Shown here piece by piece: positions 7,552 to 14,797 of a DNA stretch of 15,882 nucleotides (positions are counted from its first letter, which is position 1; the number at the start of each line of letters is the position of its first letter). This stretch comes from UBA4615 sp035628395. Lineage in GTDB: Bacteria; Pseudomonadota; Gammaproteobacteria; Burkholderiales; Burkholderiaceae_E. The stretch lies in NCBI GenBank assembly GCA_035628395.1, contig DASPJX010000028.1, positions 1-15,882 on the forward strand, in the 5' to 3' direction. A program made the position numbers and the translations under genes. Below the pieces are notes generated by a model. That model ran no database searches and was not told the DNA's origin. It worked only from the letters and a program-made list of their open reading frames with translations.

Positions 7552-8787
7552 ATGAGCGACATCTACGTGGTCGGCGTCGGCATGACGCCGTGGGGCAAGT
7601 TCCTGGACCGCTCCGTCAAGGACCTGGCACGGGCCTCGGTCGGCGCGGCGCTCGCCGACGCGGGCCTCGAGCGGGGCGACGTCGAGGTCGCGTTCTTCGC
7701 GAACGCCGGGCAGTCGGCCATCGAGGGCCAGTTCATGGTGGGCGGGCAGATCGCGCTCCGCGACATGGGGATCGGAGGGATCCCGGTCACCAACGTCGAG
7801 AACGCCTGCGCGAGCGGCAGCACCGCGTTCCACCAGGCCTATGCGTATCTGAAGGCCGGCATGGCCGACGTGGCGCTCGCCGTCGGCGCCGAGAAGCTGT
7901 ACCACGACGACCGCGCCCGCAGCTTCAACGTCTTCAACGGTGCCTGGGACGTGCACGGCGTCGAGGCGCTGACCGAGGCGCTCGCCGGGCTCGGCGAAGG
8001 GGTCGAGCCGCCTCCGGGGCGTGCCGCCGACAGCGGGGTGCGCAGCGTGTTCATGGACGTCTACGCCGCGCTCGCCAAGCAGCACATGAAGCTGCACGGC
8101 ACCACCGAGCGGCACCTCGCCGCCGTCTCGGCGAAGAACCACCACCACTCCACGATGAATCCGCTGTCGCAGTACCGGATGGACATGAGCATCGACGACG
8201 TGCTCGGCGCACGGATGATCTCGTGGCCGCTCACGCTGCCGATGTGCGCGCCCATCAGCGACGGCGCCGCCGCGGCCATCCTGGTGCGCGAGGAGGCGCT
8301 GGGCCGGTTCGACCGGACCCGGGCGATCCGCATCCGTGCCAGCGTGCTGGCGAGCGGCGCCGACCGCGGCCCCGAGGAGCTGGATCGTCACGTCTGCCGG
8401 ATCGCCGCGCGCCGCGCCTACGAGCTGGCCGGGATCGGACCCGACGACGTATCCGTCGCCGAGGTCCACGACGCGACCGCGTTCGGCGAGATCCTGCAGA
8501 CCGAGAATCTCGGCTTCTGCGAGCCCGGGCAGGGCGGGTGGCTCGCCGAGCGCGGCGAGACGAGCCTGGGCGGGCGGATTCCCGTCAACCCGTCCGGTGG
8601 CCTCGAATCGACCGGCCACCCGATCGGCGCGACGGGACTGGGCCAGATCCACGAGCTGGTGATGCAGCTCCGGGGCGAATCCGGCGCACGCCAGGTCGCG
8701 GGCGCCCGGGTCGCGCTCGCCGAGAACGGCGGCGGCTTCCACGGGTCGGAGGAAGCCGCCGCATGCATCACCGTCCTGTCGCGCTGA
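7552..8787 (+). CDS. SCP2/lipid-transfer-type thiolase 1, possibly divergent activity
   Basis: A 411-residue thiolase-superfamily protein of the sterol-carrier-protein-x type. The nucleophile cysteine is C86 in NACASGS. EVHDATAF (304-311) and GHPIGATG (355-362, H356) give the usual histidines. The last motif differs from canonical members: AENGGGFHG (390-398) has Glu where thiolase 2 has His (THN), and no cysteine follows in the usual C-terminal position. It may still be a beta-ketoacyl-CoA thiolase, or belong to the related group that acts with DUF35 proteins, including the retro-aldolases of steroid side-chain degradation. AGGAG (7541-7545) is 6 nt before the ATG. It is 25 residues longer than thiolase 2, with the extra length around residues 130-165. 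Family is certain, exact reaction is not. Confidence 0.88.
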   Translation: MSDIYVVGVGMTPWGKFLDRSVKDLARASVGAALADAGLERGDVEVAFFANAGQSAIEGQFMVGGQIALRDMGIGGIPVTNVENACASGSTAFHQAYAYLKAGMADVALAVGAEKLYHDDRARSFNVFNGAWDVHGVEALTEALAGLGEGVEPPPGRAADSGVRSVFMDVYAALAKQHMKLHGTTERHLAAVSAKNHHHSTMNPLSQYRMDMSIDDVLGARMISWPLTLPMCAPISDGAAAAILVREEALGRFDRTRAIRIRASVLASGADRGPEELDRHVCRIAARRAYELAGIGPDDVSVAEVHDATAFGEILQTENLGFCEPGQGGWLAERGETSLGGRIPVNPSGGLESTGHPIGATGLGQIHELVMQLRGESGARQVAGARVALAENGGGFHGSEEAAACITVLSR

Positions 8788-8797
8788 GGAGGCGGCC

Positions 8798-10348
8798 ATG
8801 AACATCGCGAATGTCCTCCACGCGAGCGCGCGCTGCTTTCCGCAGGCGCCGGCGGTGTCCTTCGGCGATCGTCCGGTCTGGAGCTACGCGGGTCTGGCCG
8901 AGCGCGTCGCACGGCTGGCGGCCGGTCTGCGCGGGCTGCCGGGGATGGGGCCCGGCGACCGGATCGCGATGGCGATGAAGAACAGCCCGGAATACATCGA
9001 GCTGATGTGGGCGGCCTGGCACGCCGGGCTGTGCATCGTCCCGATGAACGCCAAGCTGCACCCGAAGGAGTTCGCGTTCATCCTCGAGAACTGCGGCGTG
9101 CGCTGCTGCTTCACGACGCCCGACGTCAGCGAGGCGCTCGCCCGGGAGCTGGTCGCCTCCGGGAGCGGCGCCGGCCGTACCCGGCTGATCGAGGCCGGCA
9201 GCGCCGAGTACGAGGCCTTGTGCCGGGCCGAGCCGCTCGCCCTCCAGGCGTCGCCGTCCGCGGCGCCGGCGTGGCTCTTCTACACGAGCGGCACCACCGG
9301 GCGGCCCAAGGGCGCGACGCTCACCCACGGCTCGCTGCTGGCGATGGTGCTGCGCTACTACGCCGACGTCGACGCGCTCGGGCCCACGGACAGCATGATC
9401 CACAGCGCGCCGCTGTCGCACGCGTCCGGGCTCTACTCGCTGCCGCACATCGCCAAGGGCTCGCACCAGGTGATCCCCGACAGCCAGGGCTTCGATCCCG
9501 CCGAGCTGTTCGCGCTGTTCGAGTCGTACCGCAACGTCACGTTCTTCTGCGCGCCGACGATGGTCACGCGCCTGATGCACGACCCGGGCGTCGGCCGCGC
9601 GCGGATCGACAGCATCCGGACGCTGTTCTACGGCGGCGCACCGATGTACCTCGAGAACCTGCGCAGCGCGCTGTCGGTGTTCGGGCCGCGGCTCTGGCAG
9701 GGCTACGGCCAGGGCGAGACCCCGAACACGATCACCTGCCTGTCCAAGGCGATGCACGTCGACGACGGCCATCCCCGCTTCGAGTCGAGGCTCGCCTCGG
9801 TCGGCGTCGCGCGCACCGGCGTCGAGGTCCGCGTCGTCGACGACCAGGGTCGCGACCTCGAGTCCGGCGAGGTCGGCGAGATCATCTGCCGCTCGGACGT
9901 GACGATGACCGGCTACTGGAACAATCCCGACGCGACGCGCAACGCGATCCGCGACGGCTGGCTGTGGACCGGCGACATGGGCAGCTTCGACGAGGACCGC
10001 TTCCTCACGCTGAAGGACCGCTCCAAGGACGTCGTCATCTCCGGCGGATCGAACATCTATCCTCGCGAGGTCGAGGAAGTGCTGCTGCTGCATCCGGACG
10101 TGCTCGAGACCTCGGTGGTGGGCCGTCCGCACCCGGACTGGGGCGAGGTGATCGTCGCGTTCGTCGTGCCCAAGCCCGGACGCACGGTCGACGACGAAGC
10201 GCTCGATCGGCTCTGTCTGGAGCATATCGCGCGCTTCAAGCGGCCCAAGCAGTACGTGCATCTGGCGGAGCTCCCGAAGAGCAGCTACGGCAAGGTGCTC
10301 AAGACCGCCCTGCGCGACCTTCTCCCGAAGGAGTCCGGAGATGCGTGA
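8798..10348 (+). CDS. AMP-forming acyl-CoA synthetase (acid-CoA ligase)
   Basis: A 516-residue ANL-superfamily ligase that would activate a carboxylic acid with ATP and CoA in the cytoplasm. The phosphate-binding loop is YTSGTTGRPKG (162-172), the A5 motif is YGQGE (303-307; Gln in place of the usual Thr of YGxTE), TGD is at 391-393, and the hinge region is KDRSKDVVISGGSNIYPREV. The catalytic lysine is K499 in SSYGKVLK. Length is typical. The Shine-Dalgarno GAGGAGG (8786-8792) overlaps the thiolase 1 stop codon and is 5 nt from the ATG, so the genes are translationally linked; the end overlaps thiolase 2 by 8 nt. It is the natural entry enzyme for an acid imported by the upstream ABC system. 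The acyl specificity (long-chain, aromatic or alicyclic) cannot be read from sequence alone. Confidence 0.92.
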   Translation: MNIANVLHASARCFPQAPAVSFGDRPVWSYAGLAERVARLAAGLRGLPGMGPGDRIAMAMKNSPEYIELMWAAWHAGLCIVPMNAKLHPKEFAFILENCGVRCCFTTPDVSEALARELVASGSGAGRTRLIEAGSAEYEALCRAEPLALQASPSAAPAWLFYTSGTTGRPKGATLTHGSLLAMVLRYYADVDALGPTDSMIHSAPLSHASGLYSLPHIAKGSHQVIPDSQGFDPAELFALFESYRNVTFFCAPTMVTRLMHDPGVGRARIDSIRTLFYGGAPMYLENLRSALSVFGPRLWQGYGQGETPNTITCLSKAMHVDDGHPRFESRLASVGVARTGVEVRVVDDQGRDLESGEVGEIICRSDVTMTGYWNNPDATRNAIRDGWLWTGDMGSFDEDRFLTLKDRSKDVVISGGSNIYPREVEEVLLLHPDVLETSVVGRPHPDWGEVIVAFVVPKPGRTVDDEALDRLCLEHIARFKRPKQYVHLAELPKSSYGKVLKTALRDLLPKESGDA

Positions 10349-11501
10349 AGTGTCCATCGTGGGGATCGGATCCACCTCGTTCGGGCGCCATGCGGGAACG
10401 CCCATCGAGCAGCTCGCGGTCGCGGCGGCCGCGCAGGCCATCGTCGACGCCGGCATCGATCGCGGCCGGATCGGAGCGGTGTATCTGGGCAACTTCGTCA
10501 GCGGGCCGCTCACCGGCCAGGAGGTGCTGGCCGGGCTCGTCGCGGATCAGCTCGGTCTGCCGAACGTGCCCTGCACCAAGGTCGAGGGCGCGTGCGCGTC
10601 CGGCGGCATCGCGTTCCGCCACGCATGCCTCGCGGTCGCGAGCGGGCAGTGCGACGCGGCGCTGGTGGTCGGCGTGGAGGCGATGACCCACGCGCCCACC
10701 GGCCAGACCACCGCCGCGCTGAACTGCGCGATGGACAACCGGAACGACGGTTCGAGCGGCCTGACGTTCCCCGGGCTGTTCGGGTTGGCCTGGCGGATGC
10801 ACGCCCGGCGCTACGGCACCGACCGTCGCCAGGTGTCGGCCGTCGTGCGCAAGAACAAGGCGAACGGCCTGCTCAATCCGCTCGCGCAGATGGGCGCCCG
10901 ACTGTCGGACGAGCAGATCGCCGCCTCGGCCCCGATCTGCGATCCGCTGCAGCTCTTCGATTGCTGCCCGACCAGCGACGGCGCGGCGGCGCTGGTCGTG
11001 ATGGCCCGCTCGATGGTCGGCGAAGCCACCGGGCAGCCGATCGACGTGCTGGCGGCGGTGCAGACGCGCGGCGCGGCGCGCATCGCCGGGCATCCGGACC
11101 TGTGCTCGTTCGAGGCGACGGTCTCCGCGGCGCAGCGCGCGTACGCCGACGCGGGGATCCGGCCCGCGGACGTCGACGTCGTCGAACTCCACGATTGCTT
11201 CTCGATCGCCGAGATCATCGACAGCGAGGACCTGGGCATCGTTCCCCGAGGCCAGGGCGGCGCGTGGGCGCTGGAAGGTCGCACGGCCGTCGGGGGCGAC
11301 GTCGCCGTCAATCCCAGCGGCGGGCTGCTCGCCAAGGGGCATCCGGTCGGCGCGACCGGCGTGGGTCAGCTCTTCGAGGTCGCACGCCAGCTGCGCGGCA
11401 CCCATCCCAACCCGGTCCGTGACGCCCGGATCGGGATGACCCACAACCTGGGCGGCACCGGAGTGGCGTGCACCGTCTCGATCCTCGGGAGGCCGGCATG
11501 A
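10341..11501 (+). CDS. SCP2-type acetyl-CoA acetyltransferase / thiolase 2
   Basis: A 386-residue thiolase with the complete SCP2-type motif set: nucleophile C85 in GACASGG, HDCF (284-287), GHPVGATG (333-340, H334), and the C-terminal THNLGGTGVACTVSIL with C377. It should cleave a beta-ketoacyl-CoA with CoA to give acetyl- or propionyl-CoA and a shortened acyl-CoA. AAGGAG (10328-10333) lies 7 nt before the ATG, inside the end of the synthetase gene, and the genes overlap by 8 nt. The stop overlaps the DUF35 start as ATGA, so DUF35 is most directly coupled to this thiolase. The protein is clearly a distant paralogue of thiolase 1 rather than a recent duplicate. Confidence 0.92.
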   Translation: MREVSIVGIGSTSFGRHAGTPIEQLAVAAAAQAIVDAGIDRGRIGAVYLGNFVSGPLTGQEVLAGLVADQLGLPNVPCTKVEGACASGGIAFRHACLAVASGQCDAALVVGVEAMTHAPTGQTTAALNCAMDNRNDGSSGLTFPGLFGLAWRMHARRYGTDRRQVSAVVRKNKANGLLNPLAQMGARLSDEQIAASAPICDPLQLFDCCPTSDGAAALVVMARSMVGEATGQPIDVLAAVQTRGAARIAGHPDLCSFEATVSAAQRAYADAGIRPADVDVVELHDCFSIAEIIDSEDLGIVPRGQGGAWALEGRTAVGGDVAVNPSGGLLAKGHPVGATGVGQLFEVARQLRGTHPNPVRDARIGMTHNLGGTGVACTVSILGRPA

Positions 11502-11833
11502 GCGGCTCGCCCGGTTCGGTTCGCCTGACGCGGTGCGCGGAGTGCGGGCGGCTCGATTCTCCGGGTCGGGTCGTCTGTGCCGGCTGCCTGTCCACGCGGC
11601 TCGAGGAGCATCGTGCGCGGGGCGAAGGCACGATCGCGACGTACACGACGATCCGGCGCGCGCCGTCGAAGTTCCGCGACGAGGCGCCCTACGACGTCGT
11701 CGTCGTCGACCTGGACTGCGGCGTCAGGGTGACGGGCAGGCTGCATCTCGAATCGGCCCCGCCCGCGATGGGCGCACGCGCCGGAACGACGGGCGACGAC
11801 GCCTCCGGGCCGGTCTTCAGGGTGAACGCATGA
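11498..11833 (+). CDS. DUF35 zinc-ribbon / OB-fold protein, thiolase partner
   Basis: A 111-residue protein of the DUF35 (ChsH2/YgaC-like OB) family. The N-terminal rubredoxin-like zinc ribbon has cysteines C13, C16, C27 and C30 (CAEC then CAGC). An OB-fold domain follows from about residue 42 (GEGTIATYTTI) to the end. The ATG at 11498 overlaps the thiolase 2 stop (ATGA) and has GGGAGG (11487-11492) 5 nt upstream; an in-frame upstream ATG at 11468 is inside thiolase 2 and is rejected. In archaea DUF35 proteins bridge thiolase and HMG-CoA synthase, and in steroid degraders they form complexes with SCP2-type aldolases. Here it probably binds thiolase 2, thiolase 1 or both. It may hold CoA near the active site. 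The end overlaps the hydratase start. Confidence 0.88.
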   Translation: MSGSPGSVRLTRCAECGRLDSPGRVVCAGCLSTRLEEHRARGEGTIATYTTIRRAPSKFRDEAPYDVVVVDLDCGVRVTGRLHLESAPPAMGARAGTTGDDASGPVFRVNA

Positions 11834-12630
11834 TGAACGACGACATCCGCTACGAGAAGCACGGCGCGGTGCGCCTGATCACGATCGACCGTGCGAAGAA
11901 GATGAATTCGCTGGATTTCGAGGCCAACGACCGGCTGGTCGAGGTCTGGCGGGAGTTCGATCGGGACGAGGAGGCACGGGTCGCCGTCGTGACCGGCTCC
12001 GGCGATCAGGCGTTCTGCGCGGGCGCCGACCTGAAGACCTACACGATGGACTTCGCGCGACGTGCGGCGCCCGAGTTTCGCAGGCGCTTCACGAACGGGC
12101 CCGGCTTCGGCGGGATCACCCGGAACCTGGACATCTTCAAGCCGATCGTCGCCGCGGTGAACGGCTACGCGATCTCCGGCGGCTTCGAGCTCGCGCTGGC
12201 CTGCGACCTGCGCTTCTGCTCGCCGAACGCCGAGTTCGCGCTCCAGGACGTCAAATGGGGGTTCCACGCGTGCGACGGCGGCCTGGTGCGCCTGCCGCAG
12301 ATCGTGGGCCTGGGACACGCGATGGAGATCGTGCTGTCGGGCGACCGGATCGACGCCGAGCACGCCTACCGGATCGGGCTGGTCAACCGCATCGTGCCCC
12401 AGGCCGAGCTGCTGTCGTACTCCCTGGACTACGCGGACAAGCTCGCCCGACGCGCGCCGCTGCCTCAGCGCTTCGCGAAGGAAGTGATGAAGCGCTCGGT
12501 CGGCATGCACATGGACGAGGCGCTTCGGCTCGAATCGAGCTCGTTCCACGACGTCGGTCGGACGGAAGACCTGGACGAGGGCACGACCGCGTTCCGCGAG
12601 CGGCGGGACGCGGTCTTCAAGGGGCGATAG
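11830..12630 (+). CDS. Enoyl-CoA hydratase/isomerase (crotonase) family protein
   Basis: A 266-residue crotonase-fold enzyme. The oxyanion-hole segments are AFCAGADLK (61-69) and GYAISGGFELALACDLRF. E120 aligns with the first catalytic glutamate of enoyl-CoA hydratases. The second, in the usual F-x-x-P-E-x-x-x-G, is replaced by Asp (FALQDVKWG, D140), and the following P-G-A-G-G is H-A-C-D-G-G. It may therefore be a standard hydratase with a conservative change, or another crotonase such as an isomerase or C-C hydrolase. Two ATGs stand in tandem (11830 and 11833): the first overlaps the DUF35 stop as ATGA; a weak AGGGTGA (11819-11825) suits the second slightly better. The C-terminal FRERRDAVFKGR is typical of the family. 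It is the last gene of the operon and would hydrate the enoyl-CoA ahead of the thiolases. Confidence 0.9.
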   Translation: MMNDDIRYEKHGAVRLITIDRAKKMNSLDFEANDRLVEVWREFDRDEEARVAVVTGSGDQAFCAGADLKTYTMDFARRAAPEFRRRFTNGPGFGGITRNLDIFKPIVAAVNGYAISGGFELALACDLRFCSPNAEFALQDVKWGFHACDGGLVRLPQIVGLGHAMEIVLSGDRIDAEHAYRIGLVNRIVPQAELLSYSLDYADKLARRAPLPQRFAKEVMKRSVGMHMDEALRLESSSFHDVGRTEDLDEGTTAFRERRDAVFKGR

Positions 12631-12682
12631 CGGGATCGTCGCGCCCGGATGGCGGCGGTCGTCGACCGGGTCCCGGGCGAAT

Positions 12683-12699
12683 CCGATCCGCGGGATCGG
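12683..12699. terminator. 7-bp perfect hairpin, candidate operon terminator
   Basis: CCGATCC (12683-12689), loop GCG, GGATCGG (12693-12699) form a perfect stem that extends by a T-G wobble. It lies 53 bp after the hydratase stop, between convergent genes. It would serve either strand. No T run follows, so termination would need Rho or another factor. The rest of 12631-12833 shows no gene. Confidence 0.35.
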
Positions 12700-12833
12700 G
12701 GCGTCCGGCTCGCCGACACGCGACCGCCGTCGAGACACGCCCGCCGGTTCACGGCGATTCCCGGACCGCTCGCCCGCCGCTCGGGCGCGCGCCGAACCCT
12801 CGCGGCTGCCGAGCGTCCGCCTCGAGCGATGTC

Positions 12834-13472
12834 CTACGCCGAGGAGGGCGTGCGGGTCCGAGCGCGCGCGCCGTTCCGTTCGAGAGCGGCTTCCACCAGC
12901 GGCAGGTGGTCGTTCCCGAAATACATGTCCTCGCCGACGAAGACGGTGGGAGACCCGAAGCCGCCGCGTCGCACCAGTTCGTCGGTGTTCGAGCGGAGCT
13001 CCGCCTTCACGGCCGGATCGTCGATCGCGGACAGCAGCGACGTCCCGTCCACGCCGACGATGCCGCAGAGCCGGCGGACGACGCTCTCCTGCGAGATGTC
13101 GAGATCGTCTCTCCAGTAGGCTTCGAACGCCGCGCGGGCGAAGGCGGGAAGCTGTCCCTCGCGATCGAGCACGATGCAGGCGCGCATCACCTTCACGCTG
13201 TTGACCGGGAACACCGCCGGGCGACCGTTGATCGACAGCCCCGACCAGCGCGCCCAGTCCTGCAGGCTCTTCTGCGCGTAGGCGACCTTCGCGGGGACCG
13301 GGCTGCGTCGCGACTCGTAGACCGACGGGTTGACGCTGTTGAAGATGCCGCCCACCAGGATCGGCTTCCATCGGATCGACACCGAAAATTCCGAGGCGAG
13401 CTTCTGCACGTTGTGAAAGCCGAGATAGGTCCACGGGCTCGAGCAGTCGAAGTAGAACTCGATCGAATCCAT
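12834..13472 (-). CDS. DsbA-family 2-hydroxychromene-2-carboxylate isomerase homologue
   Basis: A 212-residue thioredoxin-fold protein of the NahD / glutathione S-transferase kappa type. The N-terminus IEFYFDCSSPWTYLG carries the family's active-site serines (S11/S12, P13) in place of a CxxC. The cis-proline motif GSPT is at 173-176, followed by the conserved end VFVGEDMYFGNDHLPLVEAAL. Two ATGs stand in tandem. AGGGGAG (13482 to 13476) touches the first, so the second (13472) is preferred; starting at 13475 adds one Met. In naphthalene degradation NahD isomerises 2-hydroxychromene-2-carboxylate with glutathione, but many homologues sit in aromatic or CoA pathways with unknown substrates. It faces the operon from the opposite strand and would be expressed separately. 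The Arg/Thr/Ser-rich last 12 residues look dispensable. Confidence 0.87.
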   Translation of the reverse strand: MDSIEFYFDCSSPWTYLGFHNVQKLASEFSVSIRWKPILVGGIFNSVNPSVYESRRSPVPAKVAYAQKSLQDWARWSGLSINGRPAVFPVNSVKVMRACIVLDREGQLPAFARAAFEAYWRDDLDISQESVVRRLCGIVGVDGTSLLSAIDDPAVKAELRSNTDELVRRGGFGSPTVFVGEDMYFGNDHLPLVEAALERNGARARTRTPSSA

Positions 13473-13824
13473 CATCTCCCCTGTGTCGAACGAATCCGGA
13501 CCGGCGGCTGCTCGGCGCGTGCGTCATCCGTTCGCGTCGGTCATGCTGCGCCGGTCGCCTACTAGGTGTCCACGTTCGCGGGCCTGACCCCAAGGGTCGA
13601 GTCCGACGGACGTCGGCGACCCGTCCATCATCCTGCGACGGTGACGATCGCCCGACGAGCGTACGACGAAGCGGCAGTACCGCTCGAGCTCCGAATCGAT
13701 CCCCGTGGAGCAGGGAGGACGGCGTCGGGCCGGCCCCGCGCCGGAGAGCGGGCATCGTTCCGGCGACCCGTGTCCGGTCCTTGCTGGCAAGGTCGGAGAG
13801 TTCCCTCCGCAGGAGACACGATCG
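13473..13824. other. Divergent intergenic region with three inverted repeats
   Basis: This 352-bp region lies between the minus-strand isomerase and the plus-strand membrane protein, so it should hold promoters for both. I found no convincing -35/-10 pair. Perfect inverted repeats are GACCC-CAA-GGGTC (13586-13598), CCGACG-GA-CGTCGG (13603-13616) and CCTTGC-TG-GCAAGG (13779-13792). No supportable gene is visible; the open frames here are low-complexity and overlap real genes. Confidence 0.5.
13779..13792. promoter_or_regulatory. Inverted repeat CCTTGC-TG-GCAAGG ahead of membrane protein gene
   Basis: Two perfect 6-base arms flank TG, ending 32 bp before the ATG at 13825. The position fits an operator or a leader hairpin in the 5' untranslated region. 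The low number of bases involved and the lack of a clear promoter keep confidence low. Confidence 0.25.
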
Positions 13825-14565
13825 ATGCAACCCGAAGCCCGGATCGCGCTGGCCACGCTCGCGTTCGCCGCGCTGCACAGCGCGCTCGCGAGCCGGGCGG
13901 TCAAGGACGCGGCCGTCGCCCGCCTCGGCGAGGCGCGCTGCCGTGCCGTCTATCGGCTCATGTACGTCGCGCAGGCGGTGCCGACCGCGGCCGCGCTGGT
14001 CCTGTACGTGGGGCGCCGGCGCACGACGACCGACGTCTGGCGCGTGCGCGGGCCGGCCGCCGCGCTGATGCACGCCGGGCAGGCGGCGGCGCTGTTCGGC
14101 GTGGCGGCGACCGCCTGGGCCGGCGGCCTGGCGCGACTGGCCGGTCTCGACGGCCTCCGCGCCTTCGCGCGCGGCGAGCCGGTGCCGGTCGATCCGGCCG
14201 CGCAGGGGCCCGAAGCCGATCCGGCGGACGGCGAACTGCTCGTGCGGGGCGGCTACCGGGTCAGCCGCCATCCGCTGAACGCGTTCGCGGTGCCGGTGCT
14301 GTGGCTCGTGCCGCACCTGACCACCGGCCGGCTCGCGTTCAATGCGGTCGCCACCGCGTACCTGTGGGTCGGATCGCTGCACGAAGCGTCGCGGTTGCGT
14401 CGCCTCTACGGCGCGCGCTACGCGGCGTACGAGCGCAGCGGCGTGCCGTTCTTCGTGCCCCGGCCGGGGCCGTTGCTGACGCTCTCGGTCGAGGCGCTGC
14501 GCCGGCTGCCCGGGCTTCGAGGGGCGACGCGGACGGCTGAGGTGAGGCCGACCGATGCGCTCTGA
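13825..14565 (+). CDS. NnrU / isoprenylcysteine methyltransferase-like membrane protein
   Basis: A 246-residue integral membrane protein. The N-terminus (LHSALASRAVKDAA, then LGEARCRAVYRLMY) resembles NnrU-type proteins. The C-terminal half has the isoprenylcysteine/phospholipid methyltransferase pattern: YRVSRHPLN (144-152), an E187 in a helix, then LYGARYAAYERSGVPFFVPRP (194-214 region). In that superfamily RHP and the Glu bind S-adenosylmethionine. About five hydrophobic segments are visible, near residues 5-24, 42-63, 76-100, 153-166 and 168-186. The ATG at 13825 follows AGGAG (13811-13815) at 9 nt; an open extension to 13705 lacks family similarity. NnrU has been linked to nitric-oxide and nitrite metabolism, but no such genes are nearby. 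The methyl acceptor is unknown. Confidence 0.72.
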   Translation: MQPEARIALATLAFAALHSALASRAVKDAAVARLGEARCRAVYRLMYVAQAVPTAAALVLYVGRRRTTTDVWRVRGPAAALMHAGQAAALFGVAATAWAGGLARLAGLDGLRAFARGEPVPVDPAAQGPEADPADGELLVRGGYRVSRHPLNAFAVPVLWLVPHLTTGRLAFNAVATAYLWVGSLHEASRLRRLYGARYAAYERSGVPFFVPRPGPLLTLSVEALRRLPGLRGATRTAEVRPTDAL

Positions 14566-14797
14566 CGCGAGGCGTGCGCTCCGGCCGCTCGTCGCGTTCG
14601 GCGGCGCGACGGTAGAGCGTGGAGGCTGCGGGACGCGATCGTACGGTCCGCCTTCGGAACGGGACCCTTCGGGGATCTCGATGCCGCGGCGAGACGGGGC
14701 CCTTCGACATCCGTGTCTTCCTCGGTCGCCTTCCATCCCACGCGCCACGATGTCCGACTCGTGCCGTCGATGAACGCTGCACCTGCCATGCGATCCC

